Of a stretch of DNA of 37,938 bases, positions 22,614 to 30,343 are shown one piece after another (position 1 is the first letter of the stretch; each line of letters starts with the position of its first letter). Below the pieces are notes generated by a model, which was not told the origin of the DNA, did not search any database, and worked only from the letters and a program-made list of their open reading frames with translations. Made by a program: the position numbers and the translations under genes. This stretch comes from Gemmatimonadota bacterium (lineage in GTDB: Bacteria > Gemmatimonadota > Gemmatimonadetes > Gemmatimonadales > GWC2-71-9). The stretch spans positions 1 to 37,938 of the forward strand of contig JACQVB010000140.1 in the NCBI GenBank assembly GCA_016209985.1, given 5' to 3'.

Positions 22614-23060
22614 TCAGCTGATCCGGCGGCTGAGAGCGGAAATGCCTTCGGGGCCCAGGATGGACCGCGCCACCGGGAAAAGGACCTCATTCTCCCGGGC
22701 GATGTGCTCCCGCAGCAGCTCCACGATCTCGAGCGAGAGGCGGGCGATCTGGGTGTCCGGCGCCGGGCGTTCGAGTGCGGCTCGCAGCTCGGTCTCCAGC
22801 GCCCACAGCCGGCGGTGCTCGTCCTCGAAAATCATGGTGGGGGCGTCGTCCACTAGCAGCGGGAAGAGCGCCTCCTCTTCCTTCTCGTTGTGATCCTTGA
22901 CCGTGGTGGTCAGCACCTCGAGCACCGAACGGACCGTGTCCCGGTCGTCCGCGGTGGCCGACTGGTGTGCCAACGCCTGAGCCGCATGCTCCAGCCGCAA
23001 GAGAGCCTCGAGGGCCTCCTGGTGTTCCGCTTCCAGCACCCGGAAGGGATCCCGGCTCAC
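22614..23060 (-). CDS. Hemerythrin-domain protein
   Basis: This 148-residue four-helix protein has hemerythrin HHE-type motifs: EAEHQEALEALLRLEH, KDHNEKEEEALFPLL, EDEHRRLWALETEL and REHIARENEVLFPVA. These ligate a di-iron site that binds O2 or NO. GTG 23060 overlaps the had stop (GTGA), so it is the last gene of the benzoyl-CoA operon. Its likely job is to scavenge O2 or NO, or to repair clusters, near the oxygen-sensitive reductase. That role is inference from context. Confidence 0.85.
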   Translation of the reverse strand: MSRDPFRVLEAEHQEALEALLRLEHAAQALAHQSATADDRDTVRSVLEVLTTTVKDHNEKEEEALFPLLVDDAPTMIFEDEHRRLWALETELRAALERPAPDTQIARLSLEIVELLREHIARENEVLFPVARSILGPEGISALSRRIS

Positions 23061-24079
23061 GGCGTCACCACCCACCGCACGCCGCGGCCCTGCCGGAGAT
23101 TGTCGAGCCCCGCGTTGATCTCTTCGAGCGGCACGGTCCCGCTCACTACCGGGTCCAGTCGCAGAATGCCGGTGCGAACCAGTTCGATGATTTCGGGATA
23201 ATCCTTGCCGCCGCAGCCCAGGCTGCCTACCACCTCGAGCTCGTGATACATGATCTTGGCCACCGAGAGGGGCGCAACCTCGCTGGAGTACCCGATGACG
23301 CAGAGCCGGCCGCCCTTTCTCAACAATCCGAGCGCCAGCTCCAGCGTCTTGGGAGTGCCCACGGCCTCGAAGGCGACGTCCACCCCGCCGCCGGTGAGTT
23401 GGCGCACGGCTTTGTCCACCCGCGCCATGACGCCGGGATTGAAGACCTGCAGCGCGCCGAGATCGCTGGCGATCGCGAGCCGCGCTTCGTTGAGGTCGAT
23501 GGCGATGACGGTGGCTCCCGCCGCCACCGCGCACTGTACTACGTTGAGGCCGACACCACCGCAGCCCACCACCGCCACCGTGTCGCCCAGGGAGACCTTT
23601 CCCCGGTGTTTGACCGCGTGATAGGGCGTGGACAGCGCATCGGCGATGACACAGGCGGATTCCAGCGGGAGGTCATCCGGCAGCAGGAAGATCTCACCTG
23701 CCGGCACTACCACATACTCGGCGTAGGCGCCGTCCACGTTGTTGCCCAGCATCCGCAGGTTTTCGCAGAGATTGGCGCGTCCCTCACGGCAGTAGCGGCA
23801 GCGGCCGCACGACAGCACCGCCGGTATCAAGACCCGATCGCCTTCCTTGCGACCGTTCGGGCCCGGGCCAGTTTTCGCGACTATGCCCGCGGCCTCGTGG
23901 CCCAGCACCATCGGGGGCGCCTTGAACGTGGGTACCCCGTGATCGATGTAATGCAGATCGGTGTGACAGAGCCCGCATCCCGCCACCCGGACCAGCACCT
24001 CGCCGGCGCCGGGAGTCGGGGTGGGCACCTCGGTGACGTCGAGGGGCTGATGGGGCCCCCGAAAAACGGCCGCTTTCAT
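23057..24079 (-). CDS. had: 6-hydroxycyclohex-1-ene-1-carbonyl-CoA dehydrogenase
   Basis: This 340-residue zinc-dependent alcohol dehydrogenase family protein has the catalytic zinc ligands in GCGLCHTDLHYIDHG and GHEAAG, structural zinc cysteines in CGRCRYC...NLC, and the NAD-binding loop GCGGVGL. In the benzoyl-CoA pathway Had oxidises 6-hydroxycyclohex-1-ene-1-carbonyl-CoA to the 6-oxo compound with NAD+. Family membership alone does not prove this substrate; presence beside bcr, dch and oah homologues makes it very likely. Its start follows a GTCCCCTCTCC-type repeat that forms the leader. Confidence 0.85.
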   Translation of the reverse strand: MKAAVFRGPHQPLDVTEVPTPTPGAGEVLVRVAGCGLCHTDLHYIDHGVPTFKAPPMVLGHEAAGIVAKTGPGPNGRKEGDRVLIPAVLSCGRCRYCREGRANLCENLRMLGNNVDGAYAEYVVVPAGEIFLLPDDLPLESACVIADALSTPYHAVKHRGKVSLGDTVAVVGCGGVGLNVVQCAVAAGATVIAIDLNEARLAIASDLGALQVFNPGVMARVDKAVRQLTGGGVDVAFEAVGTPKTLELALGLLRKGGRLCVIGYSSEVAPLSVAKIMYHELEVVGSLGCGGKDYPEIIELVRTGILRLDPVVSGTVPLEEINAGLDNLRQGRGVRWVVTP

Positions 24080-24126
24080 GGCCTCACCCCTGTCCCCTCT
24101 CCCACACGGGAGAAGGGGACGAGAGA
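24080..24126. repeat. CCTCACCCCTGTCCCCTCTCC-type repeat before had
   Basis: CCCCTCTCCC pairs with the GGGAGAAGGGG that follows, giving a hairpin in the leader of had. The same unit recurs inverted at 24470-24511, so the DUF559 gene is bracketed by two copies. A related copy is at 18381. Confidence 0.55.
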
Positions 24127-24189
24127 GCGAAACTGAAGTGTTGAGGTGCCAGCCTGTGACATCTTTTTTTAGCTCCGAATCGCGGGAAA

Positions 24190-24510
24190 ATGGTGGCGAA
24201 GGTTTCCGCTGGCTGGAAACTGGTACGCGGACGCAGGTTGCTCGGCCTGAAGTTCAGACGTCAACGTCCGATTGGTCGCTTTGTGGCCGATTTTTATTGC
24301 CATGAGCTGAGGCTCATCCTCGAGGTCGAAGGTGGAATTCATGACAACCCCGATCGGTTAGCAGCGGACCAAGAGCGCACGACCATCCTTGAAGGCCTCG
24401 GATTCCGGGTCGTCAGAATTCAGAACGTGAACGCCACTGCCGATCATCTTCGACGCCTTATCGCCACTCTCCCGTCCCCCTCTCCCGTCAGGGAGAGGGG
24501 ACAGGGGTGA
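24190..24510 (+). CDS. DUF559 (restriction-endonuclease-like) protein, N-terminally eroded, inside the bcr operon
   Basis: The 106-residue frame matches the DUF559 pattern: GRRLLGLKFRRQRPIGRFVADFYC, then LILEVEGGIHDN, then GFRVVRIQNVNA. This is a small nuclease-fold family related to very-short-patch repair enzymes. The usual N-terminal helix is missing or frameshifted upstream of ATG 24190. It lies antisense to the operon, between bcrD and had, and its C-terminus ([13 protein letters not shown]) is encoded by the repeat at 24470. It overlaps the 3' end of bcrD by 23 bases. It looks like a repeat-borne mobile insertion. Confidence 0.6.
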   Translation: MVAKVSAGWKLVRGRRLLGLKFRRQRPIGRFVADFYCHELRLILEVEGGIHDNPDRLAADQERTTILEGLGFRVVRIQNVNATADHLRRLIATLPSPSPVRERGQG

Positions 24511-24511
24511 G
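24470..24511. repeat. Hairpin repeat at the 3' end of bcrD
   Basis: CCCCTCTCCC (24477-24486), a 4-base loop GTCA and GGGAGAGGGG (24491-24500) form a perfect 10-base stem, followed by ACAGGGGTGAGG. It encodes the last residues of both bcrD (LTPVPSP) on one strand and the DUF559 protein on the other. Confidence 0.65.
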
Positions 24512-25303
24512 GGCCAGTTTTCGCAGGCGCCGCTGCCCCAGCACCGCCGCCCCCACCGCGGCCACGAACTGCACCAGATCGCCGGGGGGGACGTTCACCG
24601 GCTTGCCCAGCTGCTGACGAACCACCTCGACCATCCGCTCGAACCGCAGAATCCCGCCGATCAGCGTGAACTCGGGTTCCATGCCGACCCGCTTGAGCAG
24701 CTGTACCGAGCGCCCGACCAGGGAGACGATGGCGCCGTGCATGATGTCGGCCGGCGCCACTCCCTGGGAGAGCTGGTTGATGACTTCCGACTCGGCGAAC
24801 ACCGCGCATACGCCCGAAATCGGCACCGCTTCTTTCGAAGTGGAAACCAGCGGTCCGATCTCGGTAGTGGAATACCCCATGTAGCGGGCGGTCTTCTCCA
24901 GAAACGCTCCGGTACCGGCTGCGCACTTGTCGTTCAGCCGGAACGACTTGACCTTGGCGGCCTCGGTGACCCGCGTGGCCTTCATGGTCTGGCCGCCCAC
25001 ATCGAGGATGGTGCGCGTCCCGGGGAAGAAGAATGCCGCGCCCCGCGCCGCCGCGGTGAGGTCGGTGACCTGGGCATCGGCCATGGGGGCCTGATGGCGG
25101 CCAAAACCGGTGTTCACCAGATAGCCGACGTCTTCCGGCTTGAGGCTCGCCTGCTCCAGCGCCTCCGCATACGCGCTCGCCGCCACGTCGGCGAACTTGA
25201 AGCCGGTGGGCTTGAGCACTCGCGCGACGATGTGGTCGTTCTCGTCGAGCACGATCACCTTGGTATAGGTGGATCCCAGATCCAGACCGGCGGTGTAGGT
25301 CAC
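24488..25303 (-). CDS. bcrD: Benzoyl-CoA reductase ATPase (activator) subunit, BcrD-like
   Basis: This 271-residue ASKHA-fold ATPase starts at GTG 25303, overlapping bcrA by GTGA. It has the phosphate-binding loop [11 protein letters not shown], cluster cysteines Cys127 ([11 protein letters not shown]) and Cys166 ([16 protein letters not shown]), and the GGILRF block. Two such subunits share one [4Fe-4S] and couple ATP hydrolysis to electron transfer in class I reductases. Its middle ([22 protein letters not shown]) is closer to the Thauera BcrD pattern than its partner is. The last residues (LTPVPSP) derive from a hairpin repeat, so the original end was probably near RRLRKLA. Confidence 0.85.
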   Translation of the reverse strand: MTYTAGLDLGSTYTKVIVLDENDHIVARVLKPTGFKFADVAASAYAEALEQASLKPEDVGYLVNTGFGRHQAPMADAQVTDLTAAARGAAFFFPGTRTILDVGGQTMKATRVTEAAKVKSFRLNDKCAAGTGAFLEKTARYMGYSTTEIGPLVSTSKEAVPISGVCAVFAESEVINQLSQGVAPADIMHGAIVSLVGRSVQLLKRVGMEPEFTLIGGILRFERMVEVVRQQLGKPVNVPPGDLVQFVAAVGAAVLGQRRLRKLALTPVPSP

Positions 25304-26115
25304 GCGGCCGACTCCGCGCCGGCCGGCTGGCGGCTGGCCAGGATGTGATCCAGCGCGAAGAGCGCGGCCCCGAGCGCGCCCATAAAGTGGGACTCCTCGC
25401 TGACGTTGAGCTTGAGCCCCAGCCGCTCCGATAGCGCCGCGACCATGGCCTGGTTTCTGGCCACGCCCCCGGTGAACGTGACCTGCTCCTCGATTCCCAC
25501 CCGCCGCAACAAGCCGGCCGACCGCTGGGCGATGGATTGATGCACCCCGAGGAGGATGTCTTCGATCTTCTTCCCCTTGCCGAGCCAGGACAGCACCTCG
25601 GATTCCGCGAACACGGTGCAGGTGGTGGTGATCTTCACCGGCCGCTCGCCCCTGAGGGCCGTGGGGCCGAGGTCGGGGAGCGGCAGGCCCAGGGCGCTGG
25701 CCGCGGCTCCCAGAAAACGCCCGGTGCCCGCGGCGCACTTGTCGTTCATGCAGAAATCGATGATCTCGCCGGTGGGTGCGACCTTGATGGCCTTGGTGTC
25801 CTGCCCGCCCATGTCGATCACCGAGCGGGTGGCCGGGAACATGTGCACCGCCCCGCGCCCGTGGCAGCTGATCTCGGTCACCTGGGTGTTGCCGAAGGTG
25901 ACCTTGTAGCGGCCGTAGCCCGTGCCCACCACGAATTCCACCTCCTCTTCCTGCAGATTGGCGCTCCCCAGCGCTTCCTCAAACGCCTGCTCGGCCGCGC
26001 GGATCACGTTCGCGCCGGTGTCGGTGAGACAGCGGCCCACGATCGCCTTGCCCTCGTCAACGATGACGGCCTTGGTCTGGGTCGAACCCACATCTACGCC
26101 TGCGGCGAATGCCAC
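25300..26115 (-). CDS. bcrA: Benzoyl-CoA reductase ATPase (activator) subunit, BcrA-like
   Basis: This 271-residue ASKHA ATPase starts at GTG 26115 with GGAGG five bases upstream. Key parts are [23 protein letters not shown], Cys127 in [13 protein letters not shown], Cys166 in [16 protein letters not shown] and the GGVARNQA loop. It pairs with the product of the next gene to form the ATP-driven activator half of the reductase. The order C-B-A-D matches bcrCBAD and bzdNOPQ. The short length (Thauera BcrA is around 430 residues) points to the Azoarcus bzd type. Confidence 0.85.
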   Translation of the reverse strand: MAFAAGVDVGSTQTKAVIVDEGKAIVGRCLTDTGANVIRAAEQAFEEALGSANLQEEEVEFVVGTGYGRYKVTFGNTQVTEISCHGRGAVHMFPATRSVIDMGGQDTKAIKVAPTGEIIDFCMNDKCAAGTGRFLGAAASALGLPLPDLGPTALRGERPVKITTTCTVFAESEVLSWLGKGKKIEDILLGVHQSIAQRSAGLLRRVGIEEQVTFTGGVARNQAMVAALSERLGLKLNVSEESHFMGALGAALFALDHILASRQPAGAESAA

Positions 26116-26128
26116 GATTCCTCCAATG

Positions 26129-26226
26129 CAGCCGTCAGCCAACAGCCACGAGCCATCAGTGTTGCGGCGCCTGGATCCCCGCTCATGGCGACACACTGAC
26201 GGCTGACGGCTGATGGCTGATGGCTG
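26129..26226. repeat. Inverted repeat between bcrB and bcrA
   Basis: Arms of 34 bases at 26129-26162 and 26193-26226, built from GCTGACGG/GCTGATGG units, are complementary with about six mismatches. The right arm lies inside the bcrB reading frame and encodes its last residues ([14 protein letters not shown]). It could act as a processing or attenuation hairpin within the operon. Confidence 0.65.
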
Positions 26227-27496
26227 AAGTTGTTTTCCTCGCAACCAGACCCTCAAAAAAAGCGTCCACCCGGTTCTTGAGCTGCGCCTCGGACACGACC
26301 CGCCGGTCCATCATGTCGGACTCGATGAACAGGGTCGGTACGTCGCGCAGCTTCATCAGCGCCCGCCGGTTGTCGGCCAGGCCGGTCGAGACGGTGCGGC
26401 AGCTCTTGATGGGATGAAACACCACGCCGTCGGCGTGGTAGTTGTCGATCATATCCGCCAGGATCTGGGTCTGGAAGAACATGCTGTCCATCGCGTCGCG
26501 GACGTTGATCAGCAGGCCTTCCGCGAGACTCTCGAGCGGATGGCTGAGGTCGTACTGGTATCCCGCGTTGGTGCCCCCGGACGCGAACCACAGGTAGGTC
26601 GAATTGACGAAGGTGCCGCCCCATTCGGTGAACAGCTCGCTGAACCGGCGGAAGATCGGATAACAGGGAACGCCCACGAAGATGAGGCGGTGCCGCTCGT
26701 CGGTGAGCGTGCCGATTCGATGATCCGCCTTGAAGGCCAGCTCGTCCGCGAGGTCGTTGAAGTAGCGCGCTCCTTCCGCCGAGCCGCGGAAGCCGTTGGA
26801 CACGCCGAGGTAAATGGTGCCGTCGGAAAGCGCGTTGAACACCGACGGCTGGCTGCGGTTCAGGTCGAGCACCCGTTTCCACGCCAGGCTCATGTCGTTG
26901 GCGTGCTTCATGGTCTCACGCAAGCGGTCGATGTCGAACCGGATGCCGGAGATTTCCTCCAGCCTGGGGATCAGCTCGCGAAGCTGGGAGAGGACATAGC
27001 GCCGGTCGTTCTCGAAATCCCGCTGGCCCGGCCAGGTCGGTCCGCCGGCCTGTCGGGAGCCCGGCACGTCCAGTGTGAAGGTCGGAATCCGGTACATCCG
27101 TTCCCAGATTTCCGCCCACTTGATGTAGGTGTTGCAGGCGTTGGTGAGGACCGCGATCCGGGGCTTGGGGATCCGCCCCATGGGATGCTCGCCGCCGCGA
27201 AGCTGTACCGCGACATCGGCCTTGACGTAGCCGCAGATGTCGGGCGAGTAGCCATAGTCTTCCGCCTGGTTCAGGTACTCGTGCGCCACCCGGCGAACGG
27301 CCGCCTGCAGCGAGTTGATCTCGGGAAATACGATGGGGAAGTCGAACACCCGTAGGAGCTCGGCCAGGCTGCCCATCACGAAGACGTAGGCGGCCGGCCG
27401 GTTCTGCTCCGCGGCCCGGGTCAGGCCCTCGAACCACTCGCGAAACAGGCGAGCCCCGTCACGGTTTCCGCGTCCGACGATTTCCGACTGGTTCAT
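26183..27496 (-). CDS. bcrB: Benzoyl-CoA reductase subunit BcrB
   Basis: This 437-residue protein of the 2-hydroxyacyl-CoA dehydratase D-component family is one of the two substrate-binding subunits of class I benzoyl-CoA reductase, which reduces benzoyl-CoA to the 1,5-dienoyl-CoA with two electrons and ATP. Likely cluster cysteines are Cys121 ([10 protein letters not shown]), Cys278 (VPCYP) and Cys366 ([11 protein letters not shown]), as expected for this family. The length matches BcrB. GGGAG precedes the ATG. The last 14 residues or so come from a hairpin repeat and have no family counterpart. Confidence 0.9.
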   Translation of the reverse strand: MNQSEIVGRGNRDGARLFREWFEGLTRAAEQNRPAAYVFVMGSLAELLRVFDFPIVFPEINSLQAAVRRVAHEYLNQAEDYGYSPDICGYVKADVAVQLRGGEHPMGRIPKPRIAVLTNACNTYIKWAEIWERMYRIPTFTLDVPGSRQAGGPTWPGQRDFENDRRYVLSQLRELIPRLEEISGIRFDIDRLRETMKHANDMSLAWKRVLDLNRSQPSVFNALSDGTIYLGVSNGFRGSAEGARYFNDLADELAFKADHRIGTLTDERHRLIFVGVPCYPIFRRFSELFTEWGGTFVNSTYLWFASGGTNAGYQYDLSHPLESLAEGLLINVRDAMDSMFFQTQILADMIDNYHADGVVFHPIKSCRTVSTGLADNRRALMKLRDVPTLFIESDMMDRRVVSEAQLKNRVDAFFEGLVARKTTSAISHQPSAVSVSP

Positions 27497-27518
27497 TGGG
27501 CTCCCATTTTCAATCGGG

Positions 27519-27587
27519 CGGACAGACGGACAGACGGACAGTCGGCCAACTCCGATGCGACCGTCTGACCGTCCGACCGTCCGACCG
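27519..27587. repeat. Inverted tandem repeat between bcrC and bcrB
   Basis: Repeated GGACAGAC units (27519-27545) face repeated CGTCCGAC units (27561-27587); the 27-base arms pair with about six mismatches. It fills most of the bcrC-bcrB gap. It has the same architecture as the hairpin at 26129 but a different repeat unit. Confidence 0.65.
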
Positions 27588-27592
27588 TCGGC

Positions 27593-28759
27593 CTAATCAA
27601 AGAGCAGACTCTCCACGAATGTCTGCAGCTGGATCTCCATCTGGTCGAAACTGCTCATGCTCTCTTCGAACTCGCCGACGAAGTACGGGATGTTCTCCCG
27701 GTCCAGCGCGCGGGTGTATCCCACCTGTTCTTCCAGCCCGGGCTCGCACATCTTGGCCGCGGCAATGATCGCCGCCTCCGCCCCCGACGCGCGGATCCGC
27801 TGGAGCAGCATTTCTTCCTTCGGCTTCCGCAGGTCGTGCTGCACCGGGCTGTAGGAAGAGTTCTCCAGATAGGCGGTGGCCAGGCTGAGCAGCGGATCGC
27901 CGGCGGTGGGGACGTCGTCCAGCATCCACCGGAGCCCGATCAGGAAGTCGTCGTCCACCACGTAGCACGACTGGCCGATGGTGCGGATCAGATCGAGCGG
28001 CGGCTGCTCGCAGAAGCCGCCTTCGAAGACCACGCGGATCCGGTCCTGCTTCTTGGCCGCACGACCGGGTATCTGGGGCAGCACCTGCGCCAGCAGGGCG
28101 TTGTGCTCCTCGCGGGGGACCAGCCCGCCCACCGCCAGCAGCGCGTAGGCTTCCTCGGCCGCGAGGAGCCACGGGGTCTCCCGCTTGATCCGGTAGAGCT
28201 CGCGGAGCAGCCGGCGGTTTTCGTTGTACACGTCGAGCGAGTGCCGCAGGTCGTGACTGCTCACCGCGTGGCCCACGATCTCCTCGATGGTGCGCTTCAA
28301 TCGGTCGTACTCGCCGCGCAGGTATTCCGCCGCATGTTTTGAGTTGGCGTTCTGCGGCAGATACAGGATCTGGCAGGGATACGGGAAGTTGCGGCCCCAT
28401 ACGCCCGCCAGGTTGCGGGCCGCGTCGCAGATGGGGTGCGTCACGAAGAGCTCGAGCGGCACCTTCCCGCTCAGCGCCAGCTCCAGCGAGGTCTTCAGAA
28501 TGGAGCAGAGATAGGAGCCGAAATGCGAGTCCGCTCGGGTCGGCTCGATGGGCGCTCCCCGAATCTTGAACGGCAGCAGGCCGGCCGCGTGCGCGATCTC
28601 TTCGGGGAAGTACACCTGGAAATGGCCCACCACCTTGCCGCCCGCTTCCCGCCAGCGCCTCACGGTGGGAAACTCGGTGTCCTCGACCAGCTCGCGGCAG
28701 TGATACAGCGCCTGCTCCAGCGGCTGATCCCGCCACTCGGGAAAGGTGAGGGTCGTCAT
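27593..28759 (-). CDS. bcrC: Benzoyl-CoA reductase subunit BcrC
   Basis: This 388-residue protein of the same dehydratase family as BcrB forms with it the benzoyl-CoA-binding half of the reductase. Cluster cysteines expected for the family are seen at Cys85 ([15 protein letters not shown]), Cys111 ([15 protein letters not shown]) and in [12 protein letters not shown] near residue 340. It is the first bcr gene in the operon, as in Thauera and Azoarcus, and its length agrees with BcrC/BzdN. The start ATG 28759 lies about 100 bases after dch; the gap is filled by hairpins. Confidence 0.9.
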   Translation of the reverse strand: MTTLTFPEWRDQPLEQALYHCRELVEDTEFPTVRRWREAGGKVVGHFQVYFPEEIAHAAGLLPFKIRGAPIEPTRADSHFGSYLCSILKTSLELALSGKVPLELFVTHPICDAARNLAGVWGRNFPYPCQILYLPQNANSKHAAEYLRGEYDRLKRTIEEIVGHAVSSHDLRHSLDVYNENRRLLRELYRIKRETPWLLAAEEAYALLAVGGLVPREEHNALLAQVLPQIPGRAAKKQDRIRVVFEGGFCEQPPLDLIRTIGQSCYVVDDDFLIGLRWMLDDVPTAGDPLLSLATAYLENSSYSPVQHDLRKPKEEMLLQRIRASGAEAAIIAAAKMCEPGLEEQVGYTRALDRENIPYFVGEFEESMSSFDQMEIQLQTFVESLLFD

Positions 28760-28768
28760 GCCGCTAGT

Positions 28769-28860
28769 CGCGGGCTAAAGCCCGCGCTCGGCCAAAGGAC
28801 TGGTCCTGAAGGACGCACGGCCGAGACGCCGCTCATGCCGTCGTGCCGTCGTGCCGTCAT
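28769..28860. repeat. Cluster of hairpins and 8-base tandem repeats between dch and bcrC
   Basis: CGCGGGCT-AA-AGCCCGCG (28769-28786) is a perfect stem. CTCGGCC (28787-28793) pairs with GGCCGAG (28819-28825), enclosing a small GGAC/GTCC stem. Three GCCGTCGT-like units follow at 28837-28860. Stem-rich spacers in a long operon often set segment-specific mRNA stability. Confidence 0.6.
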
Positions 28861-28862
28861 TC

Positions 28863-29633
28863 TCACGTGTGCTTCCATACCGGCCTGCGCTTCTCCATGA
28901 ACGACATCAGGCCCTCGAGCGCGTCGTCGGTGGCCATCACGTCGTCGAGATACGATTCGCCCGCGTGGCGTAACGCGGCGGCGCGTACCTCGCTGGTGCC
29001 CCCGCGCAGCGCCCGCTTGGCCAGTCGCAGCGTGGCGGCGCTCTGCCGCGCAATCCGGCCCGCGATCTCCAGCGCCACGGCGTCGACCTCAGCGTCGTCC
29101 ACCACCCGGGCGACCAGGCCCGCCGCCGCCGCCTGCCCCGCGTCCATGGAATCGCCGGTGTAGATGAGCTGCGCCACGGCGCTGGGCATGATCTTGTGGC
29201 GCAGCAGCACGCACGCGGCCGGCGGGATCACCCCCAGCTTGATCTCCGGCTGGCCGAACGTGGCGCTCTGCCCCGCGACGATCAGGTCCGCCGCCTGCAC
29301 CAGCTCGAACCCTCCCCCCAGACACTGGCCGCGGACCGCCGCGATCACCGGCACCGGGAACGCATCCAGCGCGGCGATCGTATCCACGAATTCGGGGATC
29401 AGCTCGGCGTCGTTCGGGGGGAGGTGCTCGCCGACGTCCGCGCCGGCCGAGAAGTGCTTTCCCTCCGCCATCAGCACGGCGACCCGCAGGCTGCGCTGCG
29501 CCGAGAGCGCCTCCAGCTCTTCCCGCAAGTCGGTCAGCAGATGCCGGGTGAGGATATTGAGTGGGGGGTGGTTCAGAACCAGCCGCGCTACCCCGTTCTC
29601 CACGGCCGACGCGATCGTGGTGGTTTTCGTCAT
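28863..29633 (-). CDS. dch: Cyclohexa-1,5-diene-1-carbonyl-CoA hydratase
   Basis: This 256-residue crotonase-fold enzyme has oxyanion-hole segments HFSAGADVGEH and GQCLGGGFELVQAADL. Dch adds water to the dienoyl-CoA made by the reductase, giving 6-hydroxycyclohex-1-ene-1-carbonyl-CoA, the substrate of Had. The crotonase superfamily is broad, so specificity rests on length, the segment QPEIKLGVIPPAACVLL and operon context. Its ATG overlaps the SDR stop by ATGA. Confidence 0.8.
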   Translation of the reverse strand: MTKTTTIASAVENGVARLVLNHPPLNILTRHLLTDLREELEALSAQRSLRVAVLMAEGKHFSAGADVGEHLPPNDAELIPEFVDTIAALDAFPVPVIAAVRGQCLGGGFELVQAADLIVAGQSATFGQPEIKLGVIPPAACVLLRHKIMPSAVAQLIYTGDSMDAGQAAAAGLVARVVDDAEVDAVALEIAGRIARQSAATLRLAKRALRGGTSEVRAAALRHAGESYLDDVMATDDALEGLMSFMEKRRPVWKHT

Positions 29634-30343
29634 TCCACCGCTCCCAGTAGTTGTCCGCCGTCCACCGGTATCGTCGCCCCGGTGATGAATGCCGCTTCCT
29701 CGGCGCAGAGGAATCGCACCAGAGCCGCGACTTCCTCCGGGTGGCCCGTGCGGCCCAGAGGAGTCCGCGCCACTGCCTTGGCCCGCGCCGCGACCGGCAG
29801 TGCGTTGGTCATCGGCGTCTCGATGAAACCGGGCGTGATCACGTTGACGGTGACTCCGTCACGCGCCAGCTCGTGGGCCAGGGTGCGCGCCAGGCCAACC
29901 AGTCCCGCCTTGGAAGCGGCATAGTTCGCCTGCCCCAGCCGTCCCCGCGTGCCGTTGATGGATCCGATGAAGATCAAGCGCCCCGAATCAGAACGTCGCA
30001 AATGCGGCGCGGCCGCGCGCGCGACGTGGAAGGCGCCGCCGAGATTGACGGCCATCACGTCTTCCCAGTCCTGATCCGACATTTTCCAGCTCATCCGATC
30101 GCGCACGATCCCCGCGCCGGAAATCACCCAGTCCAGGCCGCCGCGCTCCTGGACGATGCTGTCCACCGCCCGCTGGATCGCATTGCTGTCCCGCACATCG
30201 GTCTCGAGGGTACGGCTCGCCGCGCCGGGCCCGTCGGGGAAGGCGGTATCCAGCGCCGCGACCCAGGCGTGCTCGGCCAGCGCCTGGACCGTGGCGCGGC
30301 CGATCCCGCGGCCACCGCCGGTTACGAGCGCGGTGCGCCGCAT
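29630..30343 (-). CDS. SDR dehydrogenase, possibly 3-hydroxypimelyl-CoA dehydrogenase
   Basis: This 237-residue short-chain dehydrogenase has the Rossmann motif TGGGRGIG, the NAG-like variant SGAG, catalytic Ser (GSIN) and YAASK, and a C-terminal PVDGGQ. ATG 30343 fits the usual SDR N-terminus; the frame extends upstream but that part overlaps oah. Overlap with oah is 22 bases. After ring hydrolysis the product 3-hydroxypimelyl-CoA must be oxidised, and a FabG-like SDR in this slot could do that, in place of the usual HBDH-type enzyme. The substrate is inferred from position only. Confidence 0.8.
   Translation of the reverse strand: MRRTALVTGGGRGIGRATVQALAEHAWVAALDTAFPDGPGAASRTLETDVRDSNAIQRAVDSIVQERGGLDWVISGAGIVRDRMSWKMSDQDWEDVMAVNLGGAFHVARAAAPHLRRSDSGRLIFIGSINGTRGRLGQANYAASKAGLVGLARTLAHELARDGVTVNVITPGFIETPMTNALPVAARAKAVARTPLGRTGHPEEVAALVRFLCAEEAAFITGATIPVDGGQLLGAVE

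Noticed and set aside
27519-27587. CRISPR-like tandem repeat
   Set aside because: Units are 8 bases with no spacers and no cas genes; it is an inverted tandem repeat.
24488-28759. Class II (Bam, tungsten) benzoyl-CoA reductase
   Set aside because: The proteins are HgdB/HgdC-type subunits with ATPase partners; no BamB-like tungsten enzyme is present.
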